Shown one piece after another: positions 39,298 to 49,954 of a stretch of DNA of 64,000 bases. Source of the stretch: Candidatus Hodarchaeum mangrovi (GTDB lineage Archaea > Asgardarchaeota > Heimdallarchaeia > Hodarchaeales > Hodarchaeaceae). The stretch spans positions 1 through 64,000 of the forward strand of contig JAEOUE010000197.1 in NCBI GenBank assembly GCA_016839515.1. The letters run 5' to 3'. A program made the translations under genes and the position numbers. The notes beneath the pieces are model-generated. The model was not told the DNA's origin, ran no database searches, and saw nothing but the letters and a program-made list of their open reading frames with translations. Within the stretch, counting starts at the first letter, position 1; every line of letters starts with the position of its first letter.

Positions 39298-39699
39298 TTA
39301 GTAAGAATCATCATTGTGTTTTAAGGGTTCTTCTTGTGTGAGAAGGAGTTCTCGAAGGTTTGAATATATTATTTGGCTTTTAGGATTCTTTAAATATTCT
39401 TTACATTTTTTTAATGTTCCAGAAACATAATCTGAGAATGCATAAAGGTAACGATTATTATAATTGTGGATATAACAAAGTCCTACACGAACATGAGGTA
39501 TACAATTATGAGATGATCGAAAGATTCCAGTTTGAAGGTCAAAATCATAATACGATAGATAAAGTCCTACTCTAGCTGCGCCATAAACTCCATAAAGTTT
39601 CCGAATTTCTGAGGAAACTGCTTTCCATGCGTCCCGTTCATTCATAAGGCTGGAACTAATGAATCTGATAACAATGTAACGGGTACGTTCTTTTATCAC
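39298..39699 (-). CDS. rnp2: RNase P protein Pop5/Rpp14 family
   Basis: RYIVIRFISSSLMNERDAWKAVSSEIRKLYGVYGAARVGLYLSYYDFDLQTGIFRSSHNCIPHVRVGLCYI; next to Rpp30-like gene and eL15. Confidence 0.85.
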   Translation of the reverse strand: MIKERTRYIVIRFISSSLMNERDAWKAVSSEIRKLYGVYGAARVGLYLSYYDFDLQTGIFRSSHNCIPHVRVGLCYIHNYNNRYLYAFSDYVSGTLKKCKEYLKNPKSQIIYSNLRELLLTQEEPLKHNDDSY

Positions 39700-39702
39700 G
39701 AT

Positions 39703-40446
39703 TTATTCTTCCTCGTTTTGATCAATATTAAAACGAAAAACACCTGGCATGATGTAATTTGAATCAATTTTTTTTAGATTGTGCTCTAAAAGCGTGTTTG
39801 GTATAGTACTTATGCCATCTAAAGCTTTCTGAGAGTCTAGACAAAGAATATGCCCCAAAGCGGCTAATTCAAGTGGATTTCGTTGATCAGTTGGTTTAGA
39901 ACCTGATGAATTAAATATAATAGGTATACCTTTTTTAACAGCTCTACTGAGCGCAAATCTTGTTTCGCGTATTATAGGGATATAAGTTCTTTCAGATGAG
40001 GCATATAAAGTTGATAGTGGTACTTCTAAAAATTTATTGAATTTTTGCATTAAATTTCCAACAGAAAGTGAAAAAAGTTTATTAAATTGAAGAACTGGAA
40101 ATTTTAATATATCAATACGATTGTCTTGAGCTGCCCAAGCTGCAATATCTGGAGTTGTACATTCAATACCAATAATAGGATATTTCCTTCTATTTTGCCT
40201 TAATAAATGGACAATATCCTCTTTATTTTCTTTTCTTGTGTCTAGATCAAGTCTTGGATAAATTAAAAAGTTCTTAGTTTGGTAATTTTTTTTGATTTGA
40301 TCAAATAGAGAAGTGGGTAAATTACTTAACCAAATCACTGAAAAATTAAATGCTCTAACCAATTTCACACAAGTAAGTAGTTCAGTTTCTGATGTATATT
40401 GGTTTGGATTTAAAGTGTCAACGAATACGCGAACCATTTTATACAC
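39703..40446 (-). CDS. rnp3: RNase P protein Rpp30 family
   Basis: Candidate Rpp30 barrel; FALSRAVKKGIPIIFNSSGSKPTDQRNPLELAALGHILCLDSQKALDGISTIPNTLLE; operon with Pop5 and eL15. Confidence 0.82.
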   Translation of the reverse strand: MYKMVRVFVDTLNPNQYTSETELLTCVKLVRAFNFSVIWLSNLPTSLFDQIKKNYQTKNFLIYPRLDLDTRKENKEDIVHLLRQNRRKYPIIGIECTTPDIAAWAAQDNRIDILKFPVLQFNKLFSLSVGNLMQKFNKFLEVPLSTLYASSERTYIPIIRETRFALSRAVKKGIPIIFNSSGSKPTDQRNPLELAALGHILCLDSQKALDGISTIPNTLLEHNLKKIDSNYIMPGVFRFNIDQNEEE

Positions 40447-40561
40447 TTTAATTAATGATCTTTCAGGGATCTTTTAAAAAAATTGACAACTATTTTTAAT
40501 TATATTTTTTAATTAAATGCTTTTACCTAAGTAATAGCTCGATAAAGAGTTATTTCTATAA

Positions 40562-41125
40562 TCAACGATCATAAGATGGTCTTAAATGTTCTGATCCTTT
40601 TCCTCTTCGCCTTAAACCTCGAGATTTTTTACCTGCAGAGGTTTTCCCTCGAAACACTCGCCCTTTATGACTCGAATTACATATCCAATTGATTTTAGAA
40701 TCTGAAATTATTTCTGGAGCATTCGGATCTACCATTATTACTTCAAACCATCGTGAAAGACCATCTTCATGTACTGGATAGCTGTTTAAAACTCTTAGAT
40801 TTCTAAAACGACGTGCAGCTCTTTCTTCAGCAATCCATTGTCTTGATTTTTTTGGAGTAAGGCGCTTAACACCCATTCGCTTTGAACGTCTTCCCATTAC
40901 AGGACGTGGTTTTCTTCTTCCACCTCTTGGAACTCGAGTACGAACCAAGATGAAACCTTTTTTCCGACGATATCCTAATGCACGAGCACGATCAACTCGT
41001 GTTGGGTGGTCAATTCTAACCAGACTTGGTTCCCTACGCCATTCGATTAGTCTTGCTATTCGTAATTGTTTAAAATCTTCTTTTTGTTCTTTCCAAAATT
41101 TTGACACATATTTATAAGCATTCAT
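40562..41125 (-). CDS. rpl15e: 50S ribosomal protein eL15
   Basis: [75 protein letters not shown]. Start trimmed from the 207-aa ORF to ATG at 41125, preceded by an AAAGGAGGATTTTCA Shine-Dalgarno-like sequence. Confidence 0.95.
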   Translation of the reverse strand: MNAYKYVSKFWKEQKEDFKQLRIARLIEWRREPSLVRIDHPTRVDRARALGYRRKKGFILVRTRVPRGGRRKPRPVMGRRSKRMGVKRLTPKKSRQWIAEERAARRFRNLRVLNSYPVHEDGLSRWFEVIMVDPNAPEIISDSKINWICNSSHKGRVFRGKTSAGKKSRGLRRRGKGSEHLRPSYDR

Positions 41126-41426
41126 TGAAAATCCTCCTTTAGGTTCTGCGAAAATGAGATTTGTGTTCTCTCCGCAACATTCCAAAGTGGAGATACTTTA
41201 AACTGGCGTTGTTTTGTAGTGTTTTAAACGCTTACTAAGTTTAATTAAAATTTATTATTTAATGATGGATAATGAATATATTTTGAATAAATACGAACAG
41301 ATTTCTTTCAAGCTTTAAAAAGATTAAATAACGTAGAAATATAAATGATTTAAGTTCTTTCTCGAAATCAGATAATTACAATATAAATAACTGTTAAAAA
41401 GATCTGCTCTTATAGGAGATATTAAA

Positions 41427-42374
41427 ATGAAGATATTAATAGCAGATGAAATCGCTAACTCTGCAGTAAAACTTCTTAAAGCTGATTATGACGTAGTAGT
41501 CCATCATTATTCTCCAAATGAATTAATAGATGAAATTTCTAAATTTCATGCACTAATTGTACGAAGCGCAACTAAAGTACCTCGGTTAGTAATTGAAAAA
41601 GGAACTAACCTAAAAGCTATAGGAAGAGCTGGTGTAGGAATAGACAATATCGATGTTGTAGCTGCTACAGAAAGGAAAATTGCTGTAGTTAATTCACCTC
41701 ACGCCTCAACGATTTCTGTTGCTGAAATGTCCCTTGGTTTTATGCTTGCATTAAGTCGTAAATTAGTTGATGCTAATTATCAAACAAAGCTTGGAAGATG
41801 GCCAAAAAATGCTTTAATGGGCACAGAATTATATGCAAAAACATTAGGATTTATAGGCTGTGGTAGGATTGGAGCTGAAGTTGCAAAACGGGCACAATCT
41901 TTTGGGATGAGATGTATTGCCTATGATCCTTATCTCCCTAAAGAAATAGCTAAATCAATTAATGTTGAACTTTTTGATGACCTCAATTATGTTCTTGCAA
42001 CTTCTGACTTTGTTTCAATCCATGCTCTATTGACTGATGAAACATACGGAATGATTGGTGAAAAAGAATTATCTATTATGAAATCCTCCTCTTTTATCAT
42101 AAATTGCGCTCGTGGAGGTATAATTGACGAAAAAGCTTTATATGAAGCTTTAATTGAGCGAAGAATAAAAGGAGTAGCTTTGGACGTATTTGAAATTGAA
42201 CCTGCCAAAGAAAATAAATTATTTGAGTTAGAAAATGTTTATGTATCTCCTCACATTGCTGCTTCAACCATAGAGGCTCAAGAAAGAGCTGGTGAAATTA
42301 TTGCTGAACAGATAAGATTTGTTCTACAAGGAAATCGTCCTGTATTTTGTGTTAATAATGAAATATTTGATTAA
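41427..42374 (+). CDS. D-3-phosphoglycerate dehydrogenase-like D-2-hydroxyacid dehydrogenase
   Basis: LKAIGRAGVGIDNIDVVAATERKIAVVNSPHAST, GFIGCGRIGAEVAKRAQSFGMRCIAYDPY, INCARGGIIDEKALYEAL. Confidence 0.93.
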   Translation: MKILIADEIANSAVKLLKADYDVVVHHYSPNELIDEISKFHALIVRSATKVPRLVIEKGTNLKAIGRAGVGIDNIDVVAATERKIAVVNSPHASTISVAEMSLGFMLALSRKLVDANYQTKLGRWPKNALMGTELYAKTLGFIGCGRIGAEVAKRAQSFGMRCIAYDPYLPKEIAKSINVELFDDLNYVLATSDFVSIHALLTDETYGMIGEKELSIMKSSSFIINCARGGIIDEKALYEALIERRIKGVALDVFEIEPAKENKLFELENVYVSPHIAASTIEAQERAGEIIAEQIRFVLQGNRPVFCVNNEIFD

Positions 42375-42395
42375 ATAATAATTGGAAGGATTTAA

Positions 42396-42896
42396 ATGGG
42401 AAGATCTCCTAAAAAAAAGGATTTCATAGAGAAAACGAATGAAAAAGATGACCTGGAGTTTGAAACTCTATCATTTGAACAAAAAATTCCTCTTGAAAAA
42501 CTCAAGGAGCATTTTCCTGCTCTTTATCAAGAAATCAATAAAGAAGTAATGAAAATAAAGATTGATGAACAAAGTGTTGAAACTAATGGCTTCAAAACTC
42601 AAAATGATTCAACATTTGATCCTTTTACTAATTACGAACCAGATATATTTGATTATTTGGCCAGAGCAAAAACAGAAGCTGAAGGAAACGAGTTAGTTGA
42701 CTTTCTAGAAAACCAAAAGAAAATTACTTCTCAAATTGCTACCGAAATAAGGGAAAAAATAAAAAAAGATGGAATTAGAAGCTTTGGACCTTTGAGAGGA
42801 CCTAATTATTATTTTCAGAAAGCAGGGGAAATATCTACCAAACATGTAATTAAAAAAAGATACTCTTTATCTAGAGACTTAGAAGAATTTGATTGA
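42396..42896 (+). CDS. Conserved archaeal hypothetical protein (possibly DUF2095-like)
   Basis: LEKLKEHFPALYQEINKEVMKI ... EFLENQ...; short coding ORF directly downstream of SerA-like gene. Confidence 0.5.
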   Translation: MGRSPKKKDFIEKTNEKDDLEFETLSFEQKIPLEKLKEHFPALYQEINKEVMKIKIDEQSVETNGFKTQNDSTFDPFTNYEPDIFDYLARAKTEAEGNELVDFLENQKKITSQIATEIREKIKKDGIRSFGPLRGPNYYFQKAGEISTKHVIKKRYSLSRDLEEFD

Positions 42897-42906
42897 ATTT
42901 TTTTTG

Positions 42907-44106
42907 TTATACTGCTGCAACAATACGAATTACATCTCCAAATTTAATCACAGATTTATCAGATAATTTTCTGTTTGTTTTAGCATCGACTCCGTAAATG
43001 AAGTTTTTGAACAAGTCTTGATGAATAATACCAGCAAGTTCCTTAACAGTCGTACCCTCTTTTACTAAAAAAACTTCCGGAAGGATACGGCCATCTTGAT
43101 CACTATAATGCGTGCTATCTGCCACAGGATAGACTGGGATTAATTTTAAAACATCAAAAACAGCCCTGTTAAGAGTCTCAAAAACACCTGTTGTTTTATA
43201 AGGAAGTAATATTTCTTTCTCAATCTTTAATATAATCTGCTGTTCTTTAGTAGATAATTCATCAATAATTTCTAATTTTCCACTTTCAGAGATGTAATTT
43301 ATCTTTCTTTGCGTATTTAAATTCTTTAAAACTAGATCAGTTAGAGCAGTAGTTGGAATAACAAAATTTCCAAACATATTTTGCAGATTTTCAAGATGAG
43401 ACTTGGAAGTTGGTTTATCTATTTTATTTGCTGCAATAAGTATTGGTTTTCCAATTTTTTGAACAGAATTACAAAGTTTAAGAATTTCTTCATCGGTCCA
43501 ATTCTGAACGTTCTTTAAGTCTAAATTTGATTCATTAACTGCGTGTAAAATGTCCGATTTGGTAATTTTTAACCCCGTGAATTTTTCAGTGATAAAATCT
43601 ATTATATTCTTTTGTTCAGTTTGAGCCTTTCTAATAGCCCGATTCCAATCTTTTTTGAGTATTCCGTTCATCCATTGGGTGATTTCATCTTCCAAAAAAG
43701 AAATATCAATCATTGGATCGTGACTTCCTGGTTCTACATTTTCTCCTTCTTCATTAAGAGAACCTGAAGCATCTACTACATGAATTAGGATATCAGCTTG
43801 AGCAAGATCTGCAAGAAACTGATTACCCATCCCCCTTCCTTTATAAGCACCTGGAACTAATCCTGCTACGTCAATAAGTTTTATTGGAATTTTTCGAATT
43901 CTGTCTATACATTCAGAATTTCTAGGTTGACAAGTAACATTTAATTCATTACATACACAGGGTGTTGTGACAAAACCAACTCCTTGGTTTGGATCAATCG
44001 TCGTAAAGGGGTAATCTCCTGTTTTTGCTGATGTCCCACATAATGCATTTAAAAAAGTCGTTTTTCCACTAGACGGTTTTCCTACTATCCCTATTAAGAC
44101 ACCCAT
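42907..44106 (-). CDS. YchF/Obg-family GTPase with TGS domain (archaeal type)
   Basis: IGIVGKPSSGKTTFLNALCGTSAKTGDYPFTTIDPNQGVGFV, LIDVAGLVPGAYKGRGMGNQFLADLAQADILIHVVD, ANKID; C-terminal TGS-like. Confidence 0.9.
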   Translation of the reverse strand: MGVLIGIVGKPSSGKTTFLNALCGTSAKTGDYPFTTIDPNQGVGFVTTPCVCNELNVTCQPRNSECIDRIRKIPIKLIDVAGLVPGAYKGRGMGNQFLADLAQADILIHVVDASGSLNEEGENVEPGSHDPMIDISFLEDEITQWMNGILKKDWNRAIRKAQTEQKNIIDFITEKFTGLKITKSDILHAVNESNLDLKNVQNWTDEEILKLCNSVQKIGKPILIAANKIDKPTSKSHLENLQNMFGNFVIPTTALTDLVLKNLNTQRKINYISESGKLEIIDELSTKEQQIILKIEKEILLPYKTTGVFETLNRAVFDVLKLIPVYPVADSTHYSDQDGRILPEVFLVKEGTTVKELAGIIHQDLFKNFIYGVDAKTNRKLSDKSVIKFGDVIRIVAAV

Positions 44107-44257
44107 TAGAATTAGTTCTCCTTTTACTTTTTTTTTTCTAAATTATTTTGAAGCTAATATTTTACTTTTTAAATACCCTTTATTCGATACAATTTAACTC
44201 AATGTAAAAAATAAAAAAATTATACTGAATTCACTTTACATTGATAGATACGTATAA

Positions 44258-46033
44258 TTGTACGTTAAGGTTTATATTTATTCTCTCATAACGGAAATTG
44301 TGAAAAGTTCTCAAGAAATACCATCTGAAATAGCTCTCATCTTAAATCGATTAACCGATAAGTGGAAAAAAACATTATTGAATAAGAATCGAGAATATTT
44401 CAAGAATGAAATAAAAAATGATTTACTTTCGTGGTATAAATTCCTAAATTACCTAATTTTTAATCATGATTCTTTACCACAAGAGATATGGGCAGCATTA
44501 ATCAAAACTGCGTGGTTGTTTGCTGATATTGAATTTTTCAAAGAATATGGGCAAAAAATTAATACAGAATTAACTGATTCAATATCCTTAATTTATTATG
44601 GGATTGCACAAACTGAATTTTTCAATTTCCAAGATGGGTTTACGTTAATTGAGCAAAATATTGACGTTTTAAATGAAAAAAATGATTGGTTAGGGCTACT
44701 CGAAGTTTCGACGGCTTATGCATTAATTCTCAATAATTCAGAAAAGATTGATCAATTAATTTCATTCAAAAACCAAATAGATGAAATTTTTCTTCAAAAA
44801 TTTCATGGAAATAAAATTTATCAACATTTAACAATCCCAATCACCCAATTTATGCATAAAAAGGATAAAAAAATAATAATCGATGAAGAATTGGATTACT
44901 TGACCATTGCTATTGAAGGAAAGGACAATTTAATTATTGGATTGACATATATATACTATGCAAATCTCCATGAGGATACCAATTATATAGATAATATGAA
45001 AAAAGCAATATATCACTTTAATAAAATTAATGCAAAGCAGCGATTACTAATTGCTTATACAAACTTGGCAAGTCATTACTCGACGAAGCAGTCTCTAGAA
45101 ATGTTACAAGAATATACTAACAAAGCTATAAATTTAGCAGATGAGATTTCACCTGAAGAAAAGAGGTCTCAGCATCTCTATCCGTATTTAATGAAAGGTT
45201 ACATTGAATTAAGAATGGGTCATTTACATAGTTCAGAAGCTTTATTCAAAACAGTTATCATCATTGCTGAAAAATGTTCAAGTAAAATATACCTGGTAAA
45301 ATCATATCATGGATTAGCTCAAGTTTATTTTCTATTAAACCAAAATAAATTAGCAATTGATCAGGCAGAGACTGCTTTTTCTTATTGTACAAATTTTAAA
45401 GACGGTCATTTCTATAAATATTATTTAATTGAGCATATCGATCTTTTAATTGAACTAAATCATTTGGACAATATCAATAACTACCTGAATGAAATTAATC
45501 TTTATATCTCTGATTTAGATTCTTGTATCCAGATTTACTTTAATTTTGTAAAATCGAAATTTGAACTGAAGAAACGAAATATTGGAACAGCTAAAGAAAT
45601 AATTTCTACTTTAATACCTGAATTAAATAAGTGTAAAAAATTACATTCAACAATATTATTAGAATATGGTGAAATATTATTACATGAATTTCGACTCTCT
45701 GAAGATCATGATTTATTATTAGAGGCACAAAAAGTTATTGAAAGGGGTTTAGAGAGAATTGAAGATATACCAAGTCGTATTAAGGGAGAATATTTGTCTG
45801 CTATCCTATTTACTGCTCAAAAAAGATATGATGAAGCAGAAGATTTATTAGAATCACTTATTTCTAATACAAAGGAATCTGTGCCAAGGTTTTTAATTCT
45901 TGCAGAGAAATTATTGGATAATATTCGTGATACCCGTTCTGCAGGAACACCGGTTTCCCCAATGAGTAATCTCAAAGAGGTAATTCAATATCTTCAAGAT
46001 GCTAAATCTGTAACTGAATCACAACCTAGATAG
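44258..46033 (+). CDS. Large TPR-repeat protein
   Basis: Multiple TPR-like helical hairpins (LLIAYTNLASHYSTKQSLEMLQEYTNKAINLADE; LVKSYHGLAQVYFLLNQNKLAIDQAETAFSYCTN). Confidence 0.7.
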   Translation: MYVKVYIYSLITEIVKSSQEIPSEIALILNRLTDKWKKTLLNKNREYFKNEIKNDLLSWYKFLNYLIFNHDSLPQEIWAALIKTAWLFADIEFFKEYGQKINTELTDSISLIYYGIAQTEFFNFQDGFTLIEQNIDVLNEKNDWLGLLEVSTAYALILNNSEKIDQLISFKNQIDEIFLQKFHGNKIYQHLTIPITQFMHKKDKKIIIDEELDYLTIAIEGKDNLIIGLTYIYYANLHEDTNYIDNMKKAIYHFNKINAKQRLLIAYTNLASHYSTKQSLEMLQEYTNKAINLADEISPEEKRSQHLYPYLMKGYIELRMGHLHSSEALFKTVIIIAEKCSSKIYLVKSYHGLAQVYFLLNQNKLAIDQAETAFSYCTNFKDGHFYKYYLIEHIDLLIELNHLDNINNYLNEINLYISDLDSCIQIYFNFVKSKFELKKRNIGTAKEIISTLIPELNKCKKLHSTILLEYGEILLHEFRLSEDHDLLLEAQKVIERGLERIEDIPSRIKGEYLSAILFTAQKRYDEAEDLLESLISNTKESVPRFLILAEKLLDNIRDTRSAGTPVSPMSNLKEVIQYLQDAKSVTESQPR

Positions 46034-46047
46034 CAAGAAAAGATTTT

Positions 46048-47529
46048 TTATTTTTGATAATTTGATTTAAAAAACTCTATAGGGTTACCTTTAAGGATCT
46101 TTTTCCATGATTGAAGAGTGCCACCATTATTAGCTACTGAAGATAATATTGGTGTCAATTCTGGACCTCCTAAAGATAAAATTGCTTGGATTGTAGCCCA
46201 TTCGATTGGAAATGTTTTAAATTGATGTTTAGATTTTAACTTTAATTTTAGATACTCAAGACCCTCTTGAATTGAAGAATAATTAACTGGATGTGAACTA
46301 AGTTTTGTCCCTAATTTAGGAATTAATGGATTAACTGATAATTTGAATCTAATAGAAGGAAAAAGATCCACGAGTTCTTGTGTAAAATCTGCTATTTGTT
46401 GTCCCTCTATTACTGGGTCTTCCGATAATCCTATAATATAATAAAATTTTAGTTCTCTTATTCCATTGCGTTCAGCATTCGTTATAAAATCTTTGATCTG
46501 CTGATTCGACAGATTTTTTCCTATTTTTTTTCGTAATATTTCAGAACCTGTTTCAGGAGCAACAGAAAGATTTTTTTGGCCTGAATAATTTAATTTTTCT
46601 AAAAGTTTTATTCCTGAATCCATTCTAATACTTGGTAAAGTAAATTTTAACTTTTTAGAAGAAAAAAAATCAATTAATTGGTCAATTTTGCTATATTCCG
46701 CTGTACTTGATCCAATAAGAGAAAAAAAATTAGTTTGTGTTTCTATACTTCCTTTATTAATAATTAATTCAAGATTTGCTAAAGAACGTTCTCTCATTGG
46801 ACGAAAAGCTTTTCCAATTAAACAGAAATGACATCCATGCGGACAACCCCTTGTTATTTGCAAAAAAAACCCATTTAAACTACCTTTCTTCTTCTCTTTT
46901 ACTAAAGGTCTAACTTGAGCTGTAGGAAAGGGTACTTTATCAAGATCAGGTGTAATTACTGGAAACCATTTCTCAAATTTAATATCAGGGTAATAAAAAC
47001 CAGATATAGAGGAAATTGAATCCCTTAAACTTTTAAATTTGCTGTTAACAATTGTTTGAAGAAATTCAAGGACAACACTTTCAATTTCCCCTATAAAGAA
47101 AAGATCAAAAATTTTAAGCAGTGGTCCTGGATTTATGGTAACCGTGGGTCCTCCTGCAATAAGAATAGGATAAGATGAAGATCTATCATGTAACAGAATT
47201 GGTATTTTAGACTGTTGAAGCATTCGTATTGCATTAATATAATCCAATTCAAACTGAAACGTGAAAGCAAGGATATCAAATTGATGAAGGTTTTTTTTCG
47301 TTTCTAAGGAAGTGGGCAATCTTGGATCCTTAGCTGAGTAAAATATTCTTTCTGTACTAATATTTGGGTGTTGATTAAGTAAAGAATAAAGTAGCTTAAT
47401 CGTTAGTCCTGACATTCCAACTTGATACGAATTTGGATATACTAGCCCTATTCGCCATTGTATTGATGATTTGGGTTTTTGAATTACATTTATTTCTTTA
47501 ATTTTACTTGTCATTTCTGCTCTTACCAA
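46048..47529 (-). CDS. Radical SAM protein with B12-binding-like N-terminal domain
   Basis: ITRGCPHGCHFCLIG (CxxxCxxC), VAPETGSEILRKKIGKN, PILIAGGPTVTINPGPLLKIFDLFFIGEIE. Confidence 0.88.
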   Translation of the reverse strand: MVRAEMTSKIKEINVIQKPKSSIQWRIGLVYPNSYQVGMSGLTIKLLYSLLNQHPNISTERIFYSAKDPRLPTSLETKKNLHQFDILAFTFQFELDYINAIRMLQQSKIPILLHDRSSSYPILIAGGPTVTINPGPLLKIFDLFFIGEIESVVLEFLQTIVNSKFKSLRDSISSISGFYYPDIKFEKWFPVITPDLDKVPFPTAQVRPLVKEKKKGSLNGFFLQITRGCPHGCHFCLIGKAFRPMRERSLANLELIINKGSIETQTNFFSLIGSSTAEYSKIDQLIDFFSSKKLKFTLPSIRMDSGIKLLEKLNYSGQKNLSVAPETGSEILRKKIGKNLSNQQIKDFITNAERNGIRELKFYYIIGLSEDPVIEGQQIADFTQELVDLFPSIRFKLSVNPLIPKLGTKLSSHPVNYSSIQEGLEYLKLKLKSKHQFKTFPIEWATIQAILSLGGPELTPILSSVANNGGTLQSWKKILKGNPIEFFKSNYQK

Positions 47530-48793
47530 GTTTTTTTATCATTAAACCCTTTTTCGTATCAAAATAATAAATGGTATTTGCTGGAACATCAGTAGTAACG
47601 AGTGTATGAGCTCCAATCTGAGAATTTTCTCCTAAAATAACACCAGGCATTAGGGAGGCATTGATTCCAGTACTAACCCCGTCACCCATGATAATACCTA
47701 GTTTTCTATGACCAGTTTGAAGTCTTTCCCCTTTTATATTCATTTTAATTTCGTTTTTTTCAAGCTTTAAATTTGCCACCTTAGTTCCAGCACCAAAATT
47801 GCAATTTCGACCAATAACCGAATCTCCAATATAGGTGAGATGTCCAATAGTTGTATTATCAAGAATAATACTATTTTTTATTTCTACAGCGTTACCAATT
47901 TTTACATGCTTTCCAATGTAAGAATACGGTCTAATATAACAATTAGGGCCAATAAAGGCACCTTCGTCAATGCATACAGGCCCTTGAATGTAGACACCAG
48001 GTTTTAAATCGACATGATTCTTGATTTCAACTGGACCTTCGATATTTACTCCATTCAATTTAGGTTCGAGAGTTCTTTGAACTAATTCTTTCATAGAAGC
48101 TTCATTAGCTTCTAAAATATGCCAGGGGTATCCAATATCAGTCCAATGCTCTTTGATAAGGAACACTGAAAACTCAAATCCTTTTAAAATGGCCATATTA
48201 ACTATATCAGGTAATTCAATTTCCCCTCTTGGAGAAACTGCAATTCTGGGATATAAATCGAAAATAGCTCTAGGAAGGGTCATAATTCCTGCATTGATCA
48301 TGTTACTAATAGGTTTTGGACTTTTTTCATGTATTTTAACTAATAAATCGTTCTTAAACTCAAGACACCCATAAATTTCTGGATTGGGGACTTTAGCCGC
48401 AGCAAATGTTCCAAGTTTAGGCGCATTTTTTACTGATACTTCAAGGAAGGAAGAAATATCTTTTGAAAGTGCAAAAATATCCCCATAAAACATAAAAAAC
48501 ATTTCTGAATTTATTAAATTTTTACATATTTGTACTGCATGTCCTGTACCAAGTTGTTCTTTCTGATTAACCCATTCGATTTTAAATGGGAAATCGTACT
48601 TTTCCACTCTTCTTTGAATTTGATCTGCCTCAAACCCAATGACTAATATTACCTTATCAACATGGTTTTTGAGATTGTCAAGAATGTGAAATAGAATTGG
48701 TTTCCCACCAATGGGTATCAATGGTTTAGGAAATTTATTTGTGATTGGATTTAATCTCGTCCCTTTCCCCGCTGTAAGGATTAATGCTTCCAA
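47504..48793 (-). CDS. Sugar-1-phosphate nucleotidyltransferase with left-handed beta-helix (GlmU/RmlA-like)
   Basis: ALILTAGKGTRLNPITNKFPKPLIPIGGKPILFHIL; C-terminal hexapeptide repeats (EGAFIGPNCYIRPYSYIGKHVKIGNAVEIKNSIILDNTTIGHLTYIGDSVIGRNCNFGAGTKVANLK). Confidence 0.92.
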   Translation of the reverse strand: MEALILTAGKGTRLNPITNKFPKPLIPIGGKPILFHILDNLKNHVDKVILVIGFEADQIQRRVEKYDFPFKIEWVNQKEQLGTGHAVQICKNLINSEMFFMFYGDIFALSKDISSFLEVSVKNAPKLGTFAAAKVPNPEIYGCLEFKNDLLVKIHEKSPKPISNMINAGIMTLPRAIFDLYPRIAVSPRGEIELPDIVNMAILKGFEFSVFLIKEHWTDIGYPWHILEANEASMKELVQRTLEPKLNGVNIEGPVEIKNHVDLKPGVYIQGPVCIDEGAFIGPNCYIRPYSYIGKHVKIGNAVEIKNSIILDNTTIGHLTYIGDSVIGRNCNFGAGTKVANLKLEKNEIKMNIKGERLQTGHRKLGIIMGDGVSTGINASLMPGVILGENSQIGAHTLVTTDVPANTIYYFDTKKGLMIKKLGKSRNDK

Positions 48794-49402
48794 TTTTTCA
48801 GCCTCAGAACTATTTTACTAATAATCTGAAAGTAGAATTAGTATTGTATTAGTAAAGTTGATCAAATTTTGTAATTCTTTTCTACTACTTCTTTGCTAGA
48901 TTTTAGATATAAAGAAATCGTTCATTCAGTTTAATTGTTAAGAATTAAATAATGAAGATTTAGGAGGTATTTTTAGATTGGAAAACAAATTTCTTAGAAT
49001 AGAACAAAACATTCTATTTTTTTGATTGAAAATATTTTGGAAAATCATTCCACAATATTAGTTAAAATATTATTTAGAGGAGAAAGAAAAAGATTTAGTA
49101 GGATTTAGAGTTTTTTTACAATTTTAAGGATTTCAGTGTCTCTTTTCTAATTTAAAAGTAGATATGTAGAGAAACAATGAAGAAGATCTATTGTTTTAAA
49201 ATGAATTTAGCTGGTTAAAAGAATATAAATTGTAATTATCAGTTTCGTTTTAGAAAGTTTTTTATGTGAACATGATTCAATATTACATGCATATATCACG
49301 GTGTTATAGTCTTTTCAGATATTTTATGCTAAATAAACTTTGATTCAAATTACTGGTCATCCAGTCTTTCGACATATAACAAACCAATAGGAGTGCTTTG
49401 GA

Positions 49403-49930
49403 TTGAACAACACCGAATATCGTACCTCTACTTCTGTATCATCCGAAATAAATCGGTTGGTACGCGATATAGATAAACATCGTGCCATTGCTTCCGATTT
49501 TTATGAGGAATTACTAGGGCACGCTTCCTTCTTTAAATCATCCAAAGAAGGTTCAAATGACTCCGATGAAAGAAAACGTCGTTTTAAACGCATGGGAGTG
49601 ATTTTAGAAGAATTAAAAGAAGAATATTGGGAAATCTGTGATTTAATACTTGAATTAAATGGTGTTGAATTGTTTGAGAGCAAATCAACGGAAGAAGGGC
49701 TACGAATCTCACGAGAATTAATTGAATTTCTTACACAACTTGAACCAACTGTAAGAAATGCTCATAAAACATTACGATCTAATGAACTGGGAACAGTTGG
49801 TTCTGATCTATTATCTAGTATCAAAAATCAGAAATTCTTCACATTAAATGAGGTTCTGCAAAATATATTTACTGAAATAAATGCCTTAAGCGAACAATTC
49901 AAAGATTTACGACAAAAGAGAATAATGTAA
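49403..49930 (+). CDS. Uncharacterised helical protein
   Basis: 175 aa helical ORF, TTG start; no known motif. Confidence 0.55.
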   Translation: MNNTEYRTSTSVSSEINRLVRDIDKHRAIASDFYEELLGHASFFKSSKEGSNDSDERKRRFKRMGVILEELKEEYWEICDLILELNGVELFESKSTEEGLRISRELIEFLTQLEPTVRNAHKTLRSNELGTVGSDLLSSIKNQKFFTLNEVLQNIFTEINALSEQFKDLRQKRIM

Positions 49931-49952
49931 AAGGGGAAATCCCCTTTTTTTT
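49929..49952 (+). terminator. Hairpin plus T-tract between convergent genes
   Basis: AAAAGGGG-AAAT-CCCCTTTT followed by further T's; overlaps the end of the 49403..49930 gene. Confidence 0.65.
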
Positions 49953-49954
49953 AT

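Noticed and set aside
40562-41185. Full 207-aa ORF as the eL15 start
   Set aside because: First 20 residues are not eL15-like; an SD-preceded ATG at 41125 begins [11 protein letters not shown], the expected N-terminus.
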